Source: Dipteris shenzhenensis
Taxonomy: Eukaryota; Polypodiophyta; Polypodiopsida; Gleicheniales
Assembly (NCBI GenBank): GCA_047967505.1
Contig: CM106541.1
Strand: one strand, 5' to 3'
Length of the DNA stretch: 64,000 bases
Shown: positions 45,761 through 55,887 of the stretch, piece by piece
Position numbering within the stretch: the stretch's first letter is position 1
Layout of the letters: the number at the start of each line of letters is the position of its first letter
Position numbers and translations under genes: made by a program
Notes under the pieces: model-generated
Told to the model about the DNA's origin: nothing
What the model saw: the letters and a program-made list of their open reading frames with translations, nothing else
Databases searched by the model: none

Positions 45761-45818
45761 TTCACAACGGGCACACCATTTAGCAGGAGCACGAAAAGCA
45801 CAACCACTTTGGAAACAA
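45761..45818 (+). CDS. SAC6/SAC7/SAC8-like: SAC phosphatase exon 6
   Basis: The acceptor is TTTGTGCAG|TTCACA. The split codon AG+T gives Ser, followed by SQRAHHLAGARKAQPLWKQ. The SSQR...PLW(R/K)QA pattern is conserved. The donor is AAACAA|GTAATG, phase 0. Confidence 0.88.
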
Positions 45819-45904
45819 GTAATGGAATAAACTTGCACTAGCACATGCTATAATCTTCCATGCAATCTTTTCTCATTATGTGATTCAAAGGTTTTTGTGT
45901 GTAG

Positions 45905-45961
45905 GCAGACCCAAGGTTCCTTTGGAATCACTACATGCTCGAGGACCTGATTGAGTGCAAG
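45905..45961 (+). CDS. SAC6/SAC7/SAC8-like: SAC phosphatase exon 7
   Basis: The acceptor is TTGTGTGTAG|GCAGAC. It reads ADPRFLWNHYMLEDLIECK, the strongly conserved (A)(D/E)PRFxWNxxMLE.LI block. The donor is TGCAAG|GTTTAT, phase 0. Confidence 0.95.
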
Positions 45962-46069
45962 GTTTATTACATGAGTTAATGCGCACCTTAATTGGTTTAG
46001 TGAATAGATTGTGTTGAGCTAGTGTCTGGTAGTTGAGCTCAAGAGCAATGCTTTGATTTCTCTATGCAG

Positions 46070-46103
46070 ATGGAGCCTTACATTCTCCCTATTATTCAAG
46101 GAA
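46070..46103 (+). CDS. SAC6/SAC7/SAC8-like: SAC phosphatase exon 8 (34 nt)
   Basis: The acceptor is CTCTATGCAG|ATGGAG. It reads MEPYILPIIQG plus one base, matching the conserved (L/I)P(V/I)(I/L)QG(S)F. No GT is available at the required position. The exon instead ends at A|ATATCCTTTT, a U12-type donor. Confidence 0.85.
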
Positions 46104-46250
46104 ATATCCTTTTTTGAAGGCTTTTCTCTGCGTGCTAGCTGCATCTCTTGTTTGACACCTGTCAGATGTAATACTAATCAATTTATGCAGCATTGATTGT
46201 TTTGGATGACGGGGATTATATTCAATGTGTTTTCCTTAATGTAAATGCAC
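46104..46250 (+). other. U12-type AT-AC intron (intron 8 of the SAC gene)
   Basis: 147 nt. The 5' end ATATCCTTTT matches the minor-spliceosome donor consensus. TTCCTTAAT at 46232-46240 matches the U12 branch site, and the intron ends GCAC about 11 nt further on, the normal spacing. Splicing joins A+GT into Ser and restores IIQGSFQS, whereas any GT-AG choice breaks the frame. Confidence 0.85.
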
Positions 46251-46331
46251 GTTTTCAGTCCATACAGGTTCCTATCAAAGAGGCTTACTTGAACCTCTCT
46301 CTAATTGCAAGGCGGTGTAATCGACGGCTAG
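46251..46331 (+). CDS. SAC6/SAC7/SAC8-like: SAC phosphatase exon 9
   Basis: It follows the AT-AC intron and reads SFQSIQVPIKEAYLNLSLIA then RRCNRRLG. The (L/I)(I/S)(A/S)RRCxRRxG block is conserved in SAC proteins. The donor is CGGCTAG|GTAGAA, phase 1. Confidence 0.9.
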
Positions 46332-46429
46332 GTAGAAATTTGATAGACATTTAATTCTGTGAGAATTTTAAAGGAAGGGTTTTGGCCGCAAAAAGTTCTG
46401 AAAGCTCATTTTGATGCTAAAAATGGTAG

Positions 46430-46536
46430 GGACGAGGATGTGGCGTCGAGGAGCTGATCTAGAAGGCCATGCTGCCAACTTTGTTGAGACAGAGCAGCTT
46501 TTAGAGACAGATAATTATGTGGCTTCACATGTCCAG
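46430..46536 (+). CDS. SAC6/SAC7/SAC8-like: SAC phosphatase exon 10
   Basis: The acceptor is AAAATGGTAG|GGACGA. It reads GTRMWRRGADLEGHAANFVE then TEQLLETDNYVASHVQ. The GTR(M/Y)xRRGxD(x)xGxxANFVExEQ signature is diagnostic of SAC domains. The donor is GTCCAG|GTATCT, phase 0. Confidence 0.95.
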
Positions 46537-48576
46537 GTATCTTGTAGGGCTCTAATGATTATAATTGCATGACTAGATAGGACTTCTGTTCTAAAAAACA
46601 AATAACTACTGCTCTTCTCTTCTTTTTGGTTGAGAAGTATAGTATTATTTTTCACATATGTACTCCGACTTCACAGCCGCGAAAGTGTTTAAAAAGTAGT
46701 CTCATGACTTGAGAATGGTTCTTGCCCAAGTTTTGCCCAAAGCATGTACTCAACCATTCAATGCAAAGACGATGCTTTGAGTTCATCATTCATTGTAGGA
46801 GAGCAAGTGTTGAAAAAAGTGGGAATGGTCCTTGCACAAGTCGTGTGCTTGACCTCTCCATAAATAGTTTTGGACAGGTTTGGTTCGTCTTCATCGTCTC
46901 ATAGTTGCCCATGTTGAGAAGTAGGCATATAAATTTATTTATTTTTCCCGTGAAACAGACTTCCATTAAGGTATGAAAGAAACAACCAAGAGAAGAAAAT
47001 CAAGGCAGAAAATGAGAGAATTTCATGTTTGGAAAACACATTTGGACAAATGGTCAAACGTTTGGAATTTTACCAAATACGAGAAATAAACTTCCATTAA
47101 GCTATGAAAGAAACAACCAAGAGAAGAAAATCAAGGCAGAAAATGAGATAATTTCATGTTTGGAAATGTCCACACATTTGGACATTTTGTCAAACGTTTG
47201 GTATTTTACCAAATGCGTATATGATGATCTTAAAAAAATCCTTTGCCTAGGGCTGGAAGTATGGAAAGGATTTATGCTCCCTAGAAAGCTCTATCTGATT
47301 CTCATGCTTCTCAAGTGTATTGGGTCTAGCCACATGAGTATCTCTTTGTGATCCTTGGTGTCTTCTGCAATTTACTACGTTTCACCTCTTGTGCCATTTC
47401 ATTTGGCTTTGAGAAACGGACTGTCAGAGTCGTGCTTATTTGGAAGCATTATTTTTTGTGATTTACCTAGTCTGGAACAGGTAGTTTAGCATTAGCAAAA
47501 CTGCTGCAGAATTCGCGAAGCAAAAATAGACTAGAGTCAGACCAATCTGGCATGGTGGGACCAAGGGAGAACTACAGCCGGGAAAAGCAAACGTGGACAG
47601 CAACGACACATGGCAGCACCAGGAATCACATGGCTCAAAAATTCGTGGGCAAAAGTTGAAGGATGAATGCACAAAAAAGGAAGATAATTGGCCTCCTTGA
47701 AGGCCTCTCTCTCCTAAGGTCCAAAAGATCACACATAATCTAAGTGTGATAGAAGTCCTCCAAGAAGCATAGGTCTAGGCAATGAAGCCATAGGAGTCCC
47801 GAATAAATAATGAACATGCAATGTAAGATTCGCATAGAATTGAAGCCACAAATCGCAAAGGGAGCACGTGAGGAAGAAGTTGACGACAGTTAGAACCCGA
47901 CTCATGATTGGGGGGTCTGTTGAAATGTGCAATGAGTGCATGAATGTGTAGAAGGAGTCTGGAGAGAGCAACTAGGACCTCACCCATGGATGACGTGTGG
48001 CAAAAATATGAAAGAACTAATCCAGCATACAAATTGATAGTCCAATTACCAAGTTACACAAGCCTTGGATGAAGAGGACCTCCAATACACCGGATCCATT
48101 TTAAGGGGTCAAAATGCTTGGAGTGGCTAGGTGCTGTAAGGTTATCCAAACCTGATCTATTTTGGCACAGCGTGAAAAAAAAATCTACAAATTTAGTTGA
48201 GTGTGATTAAGCAATAACATGGGTCGCTCTTTCAGTGCAAACCTAAATTACGAAGTCTGCCATGGCCTTTGGAGAGTTGTACTAGATGTTTGTTGGGAGG
48301 GAAAAAAAGAAGCATAACCATTAAGAAATGGTGAGAATTGGGTGAAGCGCTGCAATTGGTTAGCTTTGCTTTCTAATTCTAGCATGTGTAGCTCAAGGGA
48401 TGTTAAAAACTTAGGACAGTTGGATGCAAAATGGAAAATCTTTATGTATCTTCCTATTTTTGGACGTTAACAGCATGTTTTAGTATGCCCTTTATCTTTG
48501 CAGAAGCAAGACTTAATACGTTGGTTCATGTTTGTTTGTGTGAATATGAATATGAAAGCGGTCATTAGTTTATGGT
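46537..48576 (+). other. Intron 10 of the SAC gene, part before the LTR element
   Basis: Contains a 131-bp tandem duplication (46959-47089 and 47090-47221; landmark ACTTCCATTAAG at 46959 and 47090). No exon or transposon protein was recognised. Confidence 0.6.
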
Positions 48577-48581
48577 GTGCC

Positions 48582-49687
48582 CGTTGGAAAGGTCACCTCT
48601 CCATCTGTAAGCCCCCAAATGAGGAGAGCATGGGGGGGGTGAACCTAGGGTTTGAGTGTCTGTCACATGGGCATCTGATTGGATGCCATGTGGGCAAGAA
48701 TCAAAGAGATGGTGGGTACCTGGAGCTAGGATGGATCTGCAGTAGCAAAAGGCGAAGCAGTAGCCAGCACAAGGAACCCGTACTGGGCAGGACAGAGGGC
48801 CAGGAAAGTACGGAAGGATGGCAGAATACAGATGCCTGCTGTATGGCTGGCGTACGGAGCTCAGGCAGGAGCCTTAGAGCTGGAACAAGCCCGGAGCAGA
48901 AGCAAGACAGTCTGGGACAGATTGCGATAGATCTAGGACAGGAGGCGCACTGTTTGCAGTATGTTTTGGGGGGGGGCTGGACCCTGTATTTATAGGGCAT
49001 CTGCCCTTGAAAGATGGGCCAAGGGCCCTTGTAATGAGTGCCCCAAAAGGGCAGCCCACAGTCCCATAAATGGGGAGCTGTGGGGTCGGTTTTCATACAG
49101 ACTGAGTCGGCCAGATTAGGGCTGACCAGTCGGTTTTTTGGTACAGGCCTTGGGGCCTATATAAAGAGGCCATTTAGCCTCATTTTAGCATCATCTGGAG
49201 CAGCAATTCCACCAGCAGAAGGAGAAGCAGCAGGGCTACCTTTGGGCCTACAGTCAGGAGGAGAAAGAAGTACCTTGTGCTGCAGACTTAGCTTACAGGA
49301 GGCTGCCCACCTAGGCTGGTTTCCAGACAGCAAGGTGGAGAGGATCATTCTAGACGGAAAGTCTACTCACGCTCGAGGTGGAGCACGCGGACTCTAGTCT
49401 AGAGATAGCCAGCAGATAGGAGAAGGACTTTGTGGTAAGATCAGAGGACCACACCATTGGTGGGACTCTGGATCTGTCTCTCTTGTATTGTGTCCATAGT
49501 TGTGGACGGAAATATATTATTTGGTGGTTTCTCTATCTAGTTTGGTTCATTGTCTATTGATGAGTCTGCACACCTATTGAATACACATAAGTAAAGAAGT
49601 TTGTGATTCCACACCCACACCGCACACTGTGTGAGCTCCTGGGCATTGTTTCCGCTGCGTGTACCCTCTGTTGGGTATTTTCTAACA
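48582..49687 (+). mobile_element. 5' LTR of the gag-only element
   Basis: Starts CGTTGGAAAGG (the first base is mutated; the 3' LTR has TGTTGG) and ends TTTTCTAACA. It contains a TATATAAAG promoter at 49158-49166 and GC-rich palindromic stretches such as GGGCCAAGGGCCC at about 49016. ORFs inside it are not genes. Confidence 0.95.
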
Positions 49688-49699
49688 TGGTATCAGAGC
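49688..49699 (+). other. Primer binding site of the gag-only element
   Basis: TGGTATCAGAGC, an exact initiator tRNA-Met type PBS, immediately after the LTR. Confidence 0.95.
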
Positions 49700-49912
49700 C
49701 CAAGTAGGAGGCTCACAGGTGTGGGAGCCTGAAGGCAGGGACCTTGCTGAAGGACGACCCTGATTCAGAAGCTCTAGGGAATCGACTTCCACGACTGGAG
49801 GATTGTGCCCTTGCGAGAAGGAGGGTGACTCAGGTTCAGCCAGGTGCGTTCAGAGTTCTGGTTTACTGAATTTGAGTTTGGTTGACTTTGCTGTGTGGTA
49901 TATACAGCAGAG

Positions 49913-51120
49913 ATGTCGCCATCTACAGCCTCTTCAGCCCCTGCTTTCCCTTCCTCCTCCTCCAGTTTTCTCTCTTTCACTATCCTAACTTTGGAGAGTC
50001 TGGGAACCTGGACGAGACTAATTACCCGACGTGGAAAGTGAAGATCCGGAGTCATTTAGTGGCTCGGAAGTTGTGGAAGCTGACCACGGGAGAGGAGTCG
50101 AAGCCAAAAGACTTGGTGGACAGTAAAGGGAAGGTACTCATGGCAGTAGACAGAGAGGAGCTTGAAGCTTGGGAAGAAAGAGATGCCCATGCCCTGGCAA
50201 TAATCATAGGGACTACGGCGGACTCTGTTCTTCCGTATATCCAGCTGGCCGAGACGTCAGTAGAGGCGTGGGCCACCCTGAAGGATCTGTACGAGACAGA
50301 TAATACCTCCCGGATTGTGCTTCTTCAGCATCAACTCTACAATCTTGATATGGAAGAAGGCGATACGGTACATAGCCATTTGACGAAGGTCAAGGTGGTG
50401 CGGGATCAGCCTGGCAGCAATTGGTCAGAAGACAGACTCATGCCATCTGGCCTTGATGGTACTGAGGAGATTGCCTCGGAGTTTCAAGAGCTTTGTTACG
50501 GCTGTGACAGCAGGACAGAGGACCAAACCTCTGACATTTGAGGAGTTGTGTCCATTACTGCTACAGGAGGAAGCTCGGGAGAAGCTCTACAACGAGGATA
50601 AAGATGACAAGGCGATGCTGGTGAAGGATTCTGCTGGGAAAGGAAAGGGCAAGCCTAACGGTGGCAAGTCCAATAAAGATGACTCTGACGACGAGGGGAC
50701 TTCAAAGAGGAAGCACAAGAAGAAGTGTTTCTATTGTGATACGCCCGGACATTTTGCACAGGACTGCAGAAAGAAAAAGGCGGATCTGAAAAACAAAAAG
50801 GAGTCTGACTCAGATTCAGAGGGAAAGGCCAAAGCAAATGTGGTAATCGAAGAGTTGTTCCTGGTGACATCACCAAGTGTTACCGAGGTCAGATATGTTG
50901 ATCCAAAAATCACAGTGAGGATGTCTGACATAGAGATGTGGGTCGACGAGGAGTCAGATGCCTTTGTGAAGGTGAAGGACAATATGGAGCACTTGGTACC
51001 TTCCAGGTGTGTAGCTGTTGACACTGACACGAGGGTGGATTCCATGGAAAGCCCTGGGGTCTTATGGTCAGATGGATGCTGGACTTCAGAAGGGGACAGT
51101 ACAGGATTACACAGGATCTT
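49913..51120 (+). pseudogene. Copia-like gag of the TR-GAG element (two frameshifts)
   Basis: The likely start is MSPSTASSAPAF at 49913. The frame must shift near 49970 to read ESGNLDETNYPTWKVKI, VEAWATLKDLYETDNTSRI and HQLYNLDMEEGDTVHSHL. It shifts again near 50410 to read SLAAIGQ, LMVLRRLPRSFKSFVTAVT and FEELCPLLLQEEAR. A basic/acidic linker precedes the zinc knuckle CFYCDTPGHFAQDC (CX2CX4HX4C). After it comes an acidic tail with no protease DSGA motif. Capsid plus nucleocapsid would form the particle, with enzymes supplied in trans. The frameshifts suggest this copy no longer makes full gag. Confidence 0.85.
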
Positions 51121-51130
51121 GGCGAGTGCC

Positions 51131-51738
51131 TCATTGAGGTACTGGGTTTGCTTTCAGAGCGAACATTCAGGCAGTACAACAGTCTGGTACGTATTTGATA
51201 TTCTGCATTTGAGCCTTTATAGCATGCTGTGGAGAGATTCTGCTCTTCATTTGTCTCAGGTGATAAGAGATTGGAAGGAATTGGCCTTCTTCGAAGGCAG
51301 AAGGGGAAGTATGGGTGCTTCTTCAAATCTCGGACGCAGATTGCTAGAAGGTGGTGGACAAAGAGTACTGAAGCCAGAAGAGTACCTGCTTGAGAACTCA
51401 GCGAGAGTTCATGGTCCAGGTTATCTGGAAATACTCATTGAGGTACAGGGTTTGCTTTCAGAGCGAACATTCAGGCAGTACAACAGTCTGGTACGTATTT
51501 GATATTCTGCATTTGAGCCTTTATAGCATGCTGTGGAGAGATTCTGCTCTTCATTTGTCTCAGGTGATAAGAGATTGGAAGGAATTGGCCTTCTTCGAAG
51601 GCAGAAGGGGAAGTATGGGTGCTTCTTCAAATCTCGGACGCAGATTGCTAGAAGGTGGTGGACAAAGAGTACTGAAGCCAGAAGAGTACCTGCTTGAGAA
51701 CTGAGCGAGAGTTCATGGTCCAGGTTATCTGGAAATAT
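51131..51738 (+). repeat. 304-bp tandem duplication inside the TR-GAG element
   Basis: Copies 51131-51434 and 51435-51738 start TCATTGAGGTAC and differ at only a few bases, for example ACTGGG/ACAGGG and GAACTCAG/GAACTGAG, the latter creating a stop in the second copy. Confidence 0.93.
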
Positions 51739-52109
51739 TCGTTGGTTGCAGACCTTGCCAAAGGAAGGACGGGTTGAAACAGACCCTCAGAGCATGGTGC
51801 CTGGAAGACTCCAGGTTGTTCACTCATTATGAGGGGGACGACTGGAAGATCGAGACGGCTGGGTTGCTCAAGTTCAGAGGCAGGAATGTGACTGAAGGAG
51901 GTGGTACCAGGAGGTGCTACCAGAGATGGACCTGTGTACCAGGATGGTGTGCGGAAGCAGAACCGGACCTGGTGGAGCAGGAGCCACTGGATGAAAAGCC
52001 AGAAAAAGATTTCGACACCGAAAGGTTCTAGAGGACTACGACCAGGGAGTTACTGGAGCATTTTCATCGACGTGTTGGCATTGGGCCGAGATGTGTCGGT
52101 GAGAGGGGG
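51739..52109 (+). other. TR-GAG interior 3' end and polypurine tract
   Basis: Non-coding spacer ending in GAGAGGGGG directly before the 3' LTR. No pol-derived motif is found in any frame. Confidence 0.75.
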
Positions 52110-53215
52110 TGTTGGAAAGGTCACCTCCCCATCTGTAAGCCCCCAAATGAGGAGAGCATGGGGGGGGTGAACCTAGGGTTTGAGTGTCTGTCACATGGGC
52201 ATCTGATTGGATGCCATGTGGGCAAGAATCAAAGAGATGGTGGGTACCTGGAGCTAGGATGGATCTGCAGTAGCAAAAGGCGAAGCAGTAGCCAGCACAA
52301 GGAACCCGTACTGGGCAGGACAGAGGGCCAGGAAAGTACGGAAGGATGGCAGAATACAGATGCCTGCTGTACGGCTGGCGTACGGAGCTCAGGCAGGAGC
52401 CTTAGAGCTGGAACAAGCCCGGAGTAGAAGCAAGACAGTCTGGGACAGATTGCGATAGATCTAGGACAGGAGGCGCACTGTTTGCAGTATGTTTTGGGGG
52501 GGGGCTGGACCCTGTATTTATAGGGCATCTGCCCTTGAAAGATGGGCCAAGGGCCCTTGTAATGAGTGCCCCAAAAGGGCAGCCCACAGTCCCATAAATG
52601 GGGAGCTGTGGGGTCGGTTTTCATACAGACTGAGTCGGCCAGATTAGGGCTGACCAGTCGGTTTTTTGGTACAGGCCTTGGGGCCTATATAAAGAGGCCA
52701 TTTAGCCTCATTTTAGCATCATCTGGAGCAGCAATTCCACCAGCAGAAGGAGAAGCAGCAGGGCTACCTTTGGGCCTACAGTCAGGAGGAGAAAGAAGTA
52801 CCTTGTGCTGCAGACTTAGCTTACAGGAGGCTGCTCACCTAGGCTGGTTTCCAGACAGCAAGGTGGAGAGGATCATTCTAGACGGAAAGTCTACTCACGC
52901 TCGAGGTGGAGCATGCGGACTCTTGTCTAGAGATAGCCAGCAGATAGGAGAAGGACTTTGTGGTAAGATCAGAGGACCACACCATTGGTGGGACTCTGGA
53001 TCTGTCTCTCTTGTATTGTGTCCATAGTTGTGGACGGAAATATATTATTTGGTGGTTTCTCTATCTAGTTTGGTTCATTGTCTATTGATGAGTCTGCACA
53101 CCTATTGAATGCACATAAGTAAAGAAGTTTGTGATTCCACACCCACACCGCACACTGTGTGAGCTCCTGGGCATTATTTCCGCTGCGTGTATCCTCTGTT
53201 GGGTATTTTCTAACA
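52110..53215 (+). mobile_element. 3' LTR of the gag-only element
   Basis: TGTTGGAAAGG to TTTTCTAACA, the same length as the 5' LTR and about 99 percent identical by manual count. Confidence 0.95.
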
Positions 53216-53220
53216 GTGCC

Positions 53221-54158
53221 ATCCTTTCGGGTGCAAGATTGTTAAAATTTATCATTTCAAGCTTTGTGAATGGTTGACTCAATACACTAAGACCGAATAT
53301 GCTTTGCCTTATGTTTTCTATTTTAGGGGATCATATTTGGGGTGATAACCCTCATACTATGATAGGAACCATACTTTTAACATGTACTGCCTTGTATCAG
53401 GATTTGTTTTTCCATGCGGTCCATAGATAAGAAACTTTAAAGTTTATAAAAGATGCATTGTGCTTCCCTTTATATATGTATGCTATAAAGATATTGCTAT
53501 GAGATGCCTCACATTGCTTGTGCTATTTTGGAATTTGAAACTCATGGGAGGAGGGATGTGCCCTTTAGTTGTGTGGCGTTTTTTGTATCTTATGTCTTAT
53601 CATGCGTGATAAAGGGTGGCATTTTGATATACAACTAAACTAACCTAGAGGTTTTTCTCCATTCTTAGTTTACATTCCTTTTGCGTTTTCTAGCTACAGT
53701 CACCTCTGCCATGACACCAAGTTTGTATTAGCTCATCCATTTAAAACTGATATATGATTGAACGTGTTACTTTTTTCCTTTACATTTGTAATGTTTGGAG
53801 GGCCTTACATAATGGATCTACATTTCATTCTTTTCCCCCAAAATTTCATTTTGAAACATCTTCAACTTTATGTTTTATTTCAGCACGTTAGCTTTATATT
53901 TTATTTCAGCATGTCAAAATTTTGTCAATTGAATCAATATAATTTATATACTAATGTTGTAAATTTGTATTATCAATACTGGACTCGATTTAGGGCAAAA
54001 TAAAGGCATAAAAATGGTATCAATATGATATTGGGTTTGTGAAAACCTATATATTTGCCACTTATTTGCCTCTTGCTCGCTTTTTGATTTTTAGAGGTAA
54101 TAGGGTAAGAACTCCTTAAATGATGCACTTACTCATGCCAATGAATGTATGTGTGCAG
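53221..54158 (+). other. Remainder of SAC intron 10
   Basis: T-rich intronic sequence leading to the acceptor TATGTGTGCAG. No exon or transposon recognised. Confidence 0.65.
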
Positions 54159-54245
54159 GTTCGAGGGTCTATTCCCTTGTTGTGGGAGCAGATTGTGGAT
54201 TTGACTTATAAGCCAAAGCCAACACTAATCAATGCTGAAGAGACG
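54159..54245 (+). CDS. SAC6/SAC7/SAC8-like: SAC phosphatase exon 11 (last exon seen)
   Basis: The acceptor is TATGTGTGCAG|GTTCGA. It reads VRGSIPLLWEQIVDLTYKPK then PTLINAEET, the conserved (Q)xRGS(I/M)PxxWEQxVDLxYKP block that directly follows exon 10 in relatives. The donor GAGACG|GTCTCT runs into a CT microsatellite. No later SAC exon, including CX5R(T/S), was found up to 64000. Confidence 0.92.
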
Positions 54246-54264
54246 GTCTCTCTCTCTGTCTCTG

Positions 54265-54321
<57 letters not shown>

Positions 54322-54362
54322 TACACACACACACGCACGTACGCACGCACGCACACGCACTA
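54246..54362. repeat. (CT/TCTG)n-(CA)n compound microsatellite
   Basis: TCTC and TCTGTC repeats run into CACACA and CGCACG. It begins at the splice donor of SAC exon 11. Confidence 0.97.
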
Positions 54363-54399
54363 TTAACTAGAAAAAAATCAAGGCATGGGACTAGACGCT

Positions 54400-55360
54400 A
54401 GGCATGGCGACGTTTGAGAGCCATGGACGAAAAGGGAACGTGAGGGGAGAAGCGTTAACATGGGTGGGAAAAAGGGATTAAGAGGGGTGGAAATGAAGAG
54501 GGGGACTATGGCACAAGGGGGAAGGAAGAGGGGGAAGAGGAGCATGTATATGATGGGAGGTGGAATGTAGAGATGGAGACATCAAGGGAAGAGAGTCATG
54601 CTTTATTTAAAAGGAAGGATGGGGGGAAATCAAAGTACTAGCTAGGTGACTTTACAAGAATGAGCATGTTGCATCAACGAATAGCCCTCTCCTTTTATAG
54701 CCAAGAGAGGGGGTCTCTCCCAATAAATGCATCCTCCCACATGCATGGTGTGTGTGGAAGAGTCTCCCATGTGGGCTAGGTGGGTGCACACTCTCAATTG
54801 TGTGCGACAAACCTTTGCCTCATTTTTCCACATAAATGAAATCCCATATCCCAAGTCTAAGATACTCTCTTGGTCTCCGTCCAATTTTATAACTCGTTCA
54901 AACATCTAGGAGGACAAGTGGAGGGTTGGCACAAGAAGTCTTGCCATGCCATCCTACTTTCCCAATTATTTAACTTGCTTTCTTTGACTATCTACACCCC
55001 CCCCACATGGACCTATTCTACATGGAGGAAATAATCCAATATAATATCCATCTCCACCTATTTTATATTACTTCTCCCATGGTCCTTGGGCCATGTCTCA
55101 CTAAATGCAGGCATGGGGCCGCCTAGATGGAGGGGTGGCATATGGAGGAACCATGCCACCTTACCATTTTATAATATAACTACCATGGATTATGCACAAC
55201 ATACCTTATGGGTCCTCTTTCGTGGAAGGGTGGCACATGGTCATGCCTTGCTACCTCAACTCTGGGCCCTATGCACACCATATTTTATTATACTATTGCC
55301 ACACATATAAGCACACACATATATTTATGCCTTTTACCTTGGTCAAATTTACCCATAACA
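54400..55360 (-). mobile_element. 3' LTR of gypsy copy 2 (outer end approximate)
   Basis: On the minus strand, the integrase is followed by a purine-rich tract GGGGGAGGGAAC and then TGTTATGGGTAAATTTG at 55360, a typical PPT-LTR junction. Further on there is a strong promoter GGCTATAAAAGGAGAGGG (54686-54703) and AATAAAGCATG (about 54600), consistent with U3 and a polyadenylation signal. The far boundary cannot be set without the 5' LTR. Confidence 0.6.
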
Positions 55361-55439
55361 GTTCCCTCCCCCAGGCAGGGAATGCACAACATTTCCATGC
55401 CTGGGACCATCACGCGTTGATCACCTTCTTGCCATATGG

Positions 55440-55887
55440 CTCATGCAGCTGCTAAACTTGTACAGACCCATTGCTACGTTCCTTGATGACTTTGTATGGA
55501 CCGGTCCACAGTGGAAGGAACTTTTTATCCATTTGGTGGTCCAATCTGTTATCAAAGCATAGCACAACATCCCCCTCAGCAAAGTGTCTTTTCCATCCCT
55601 TGTGAATCTTAGCATCCAAGCAGGCCTTTTGTCGATTCTTTTGGATCTCTATTTGTTGTAGTGCAAGGCGTTGGGTTTCATCTCACTTCTCAAGTTGTAC
55701 CAACCTGGCCTCTACATGTTCATCTTCTGTCATCCTCTGTTCTTGTGCCAGTCTCAAGGCCGGAATCTCTATCTCTAGTGGTAGAACTGCCTCAGCACCA
55801 TACACCAACTCAAAAGGAGTGTGACCTGTAGACGTTTTATGGGTGATGTTGTAAGTCCACATGGCTTCGGTGACCTTCTGATCCCCC
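55440..55887 (-). pseudogene. Gypsy copy 2 integrase C-terminal region
   Basis: At 55620-55440 the minus strand reads GWKRHFAEGDVVLCFDNRLD, HQMDKKFLPLWTGPYKVI and KERSNGSVQV, the GPYxV-type integrase C-terminal domain, then a stop. Between this and the core the frame reads AYNITHK-like and FELVYGAEAV-like sequence. Confidence 0.75.

Larger units (their letters stand above)
48577..53220 (+). mobile_element. Complete gag-only LTR retrotransposon (TR-GAG type) in SAC intron 10
   Basis: Two 1106-bp LTRs (48582-49687 and 52110-53215) flank a 2422-bp interior and are bounded by the exact 5-bp target duplication GTGCC (48577-48581 and 53216-53220). The PBS lies at 49688-49699 and the polypurine tract GAGAGGGGG at 52101-52109. 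The interior encodes only copia-like gag with a zinc knuckle and no protease, integrase or RT. It therefore fits non-autonomous terminal-repeat-with-GAG elements, which depend on a partner for pol. I count about ten differences between the LTRs, nearly all transitions, indicating a recent insertion. It lies in sense orientation within the SAC intron. Confidence 0.93.
41754..54245 (+). other. SAC6/SAC7/SAC8-like: SAC-domain phosphoinositide phosphatase gene (exons 1-11, 3' part missing)
   Basis: Gene model assembled from splice sites and similarity to the plant SAC6/7/8 group (SAC7 is RHD4). Exons: 41754-41826, 42727-42912, 45046-45129, 45296-45423, 45565-45656, 45761-45818, 45905-45961, 46070-46103, 46251-46331, 46430-46536, 54159-54245. 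They sum to 987 nt, 329 codons without a stop. Family members are ER/Golgi or vesicle membrane enzymes removing phosphate from phosphoinositides such as PI4P. Their active site CX5R(T/S) and two C-terminal membrane helices lie in the second half, which is not seen here. Either the gene continues past 64000 across a giant intron or it is a truncated copy. Intron 10 (7622 bp) holds a young LTR element, and the sequence after exon 11 holds gypsy copy 2. No exon carries a stop or frameshift, which favours a living gene. Confidence 0.82.

Noticed and set aside
48498-49397. ORFs of 119-165 residues on both strands
   Set aside because: They lie inside the LTR and recur unchanged in the other LTR (52158-53027); they are not genes.
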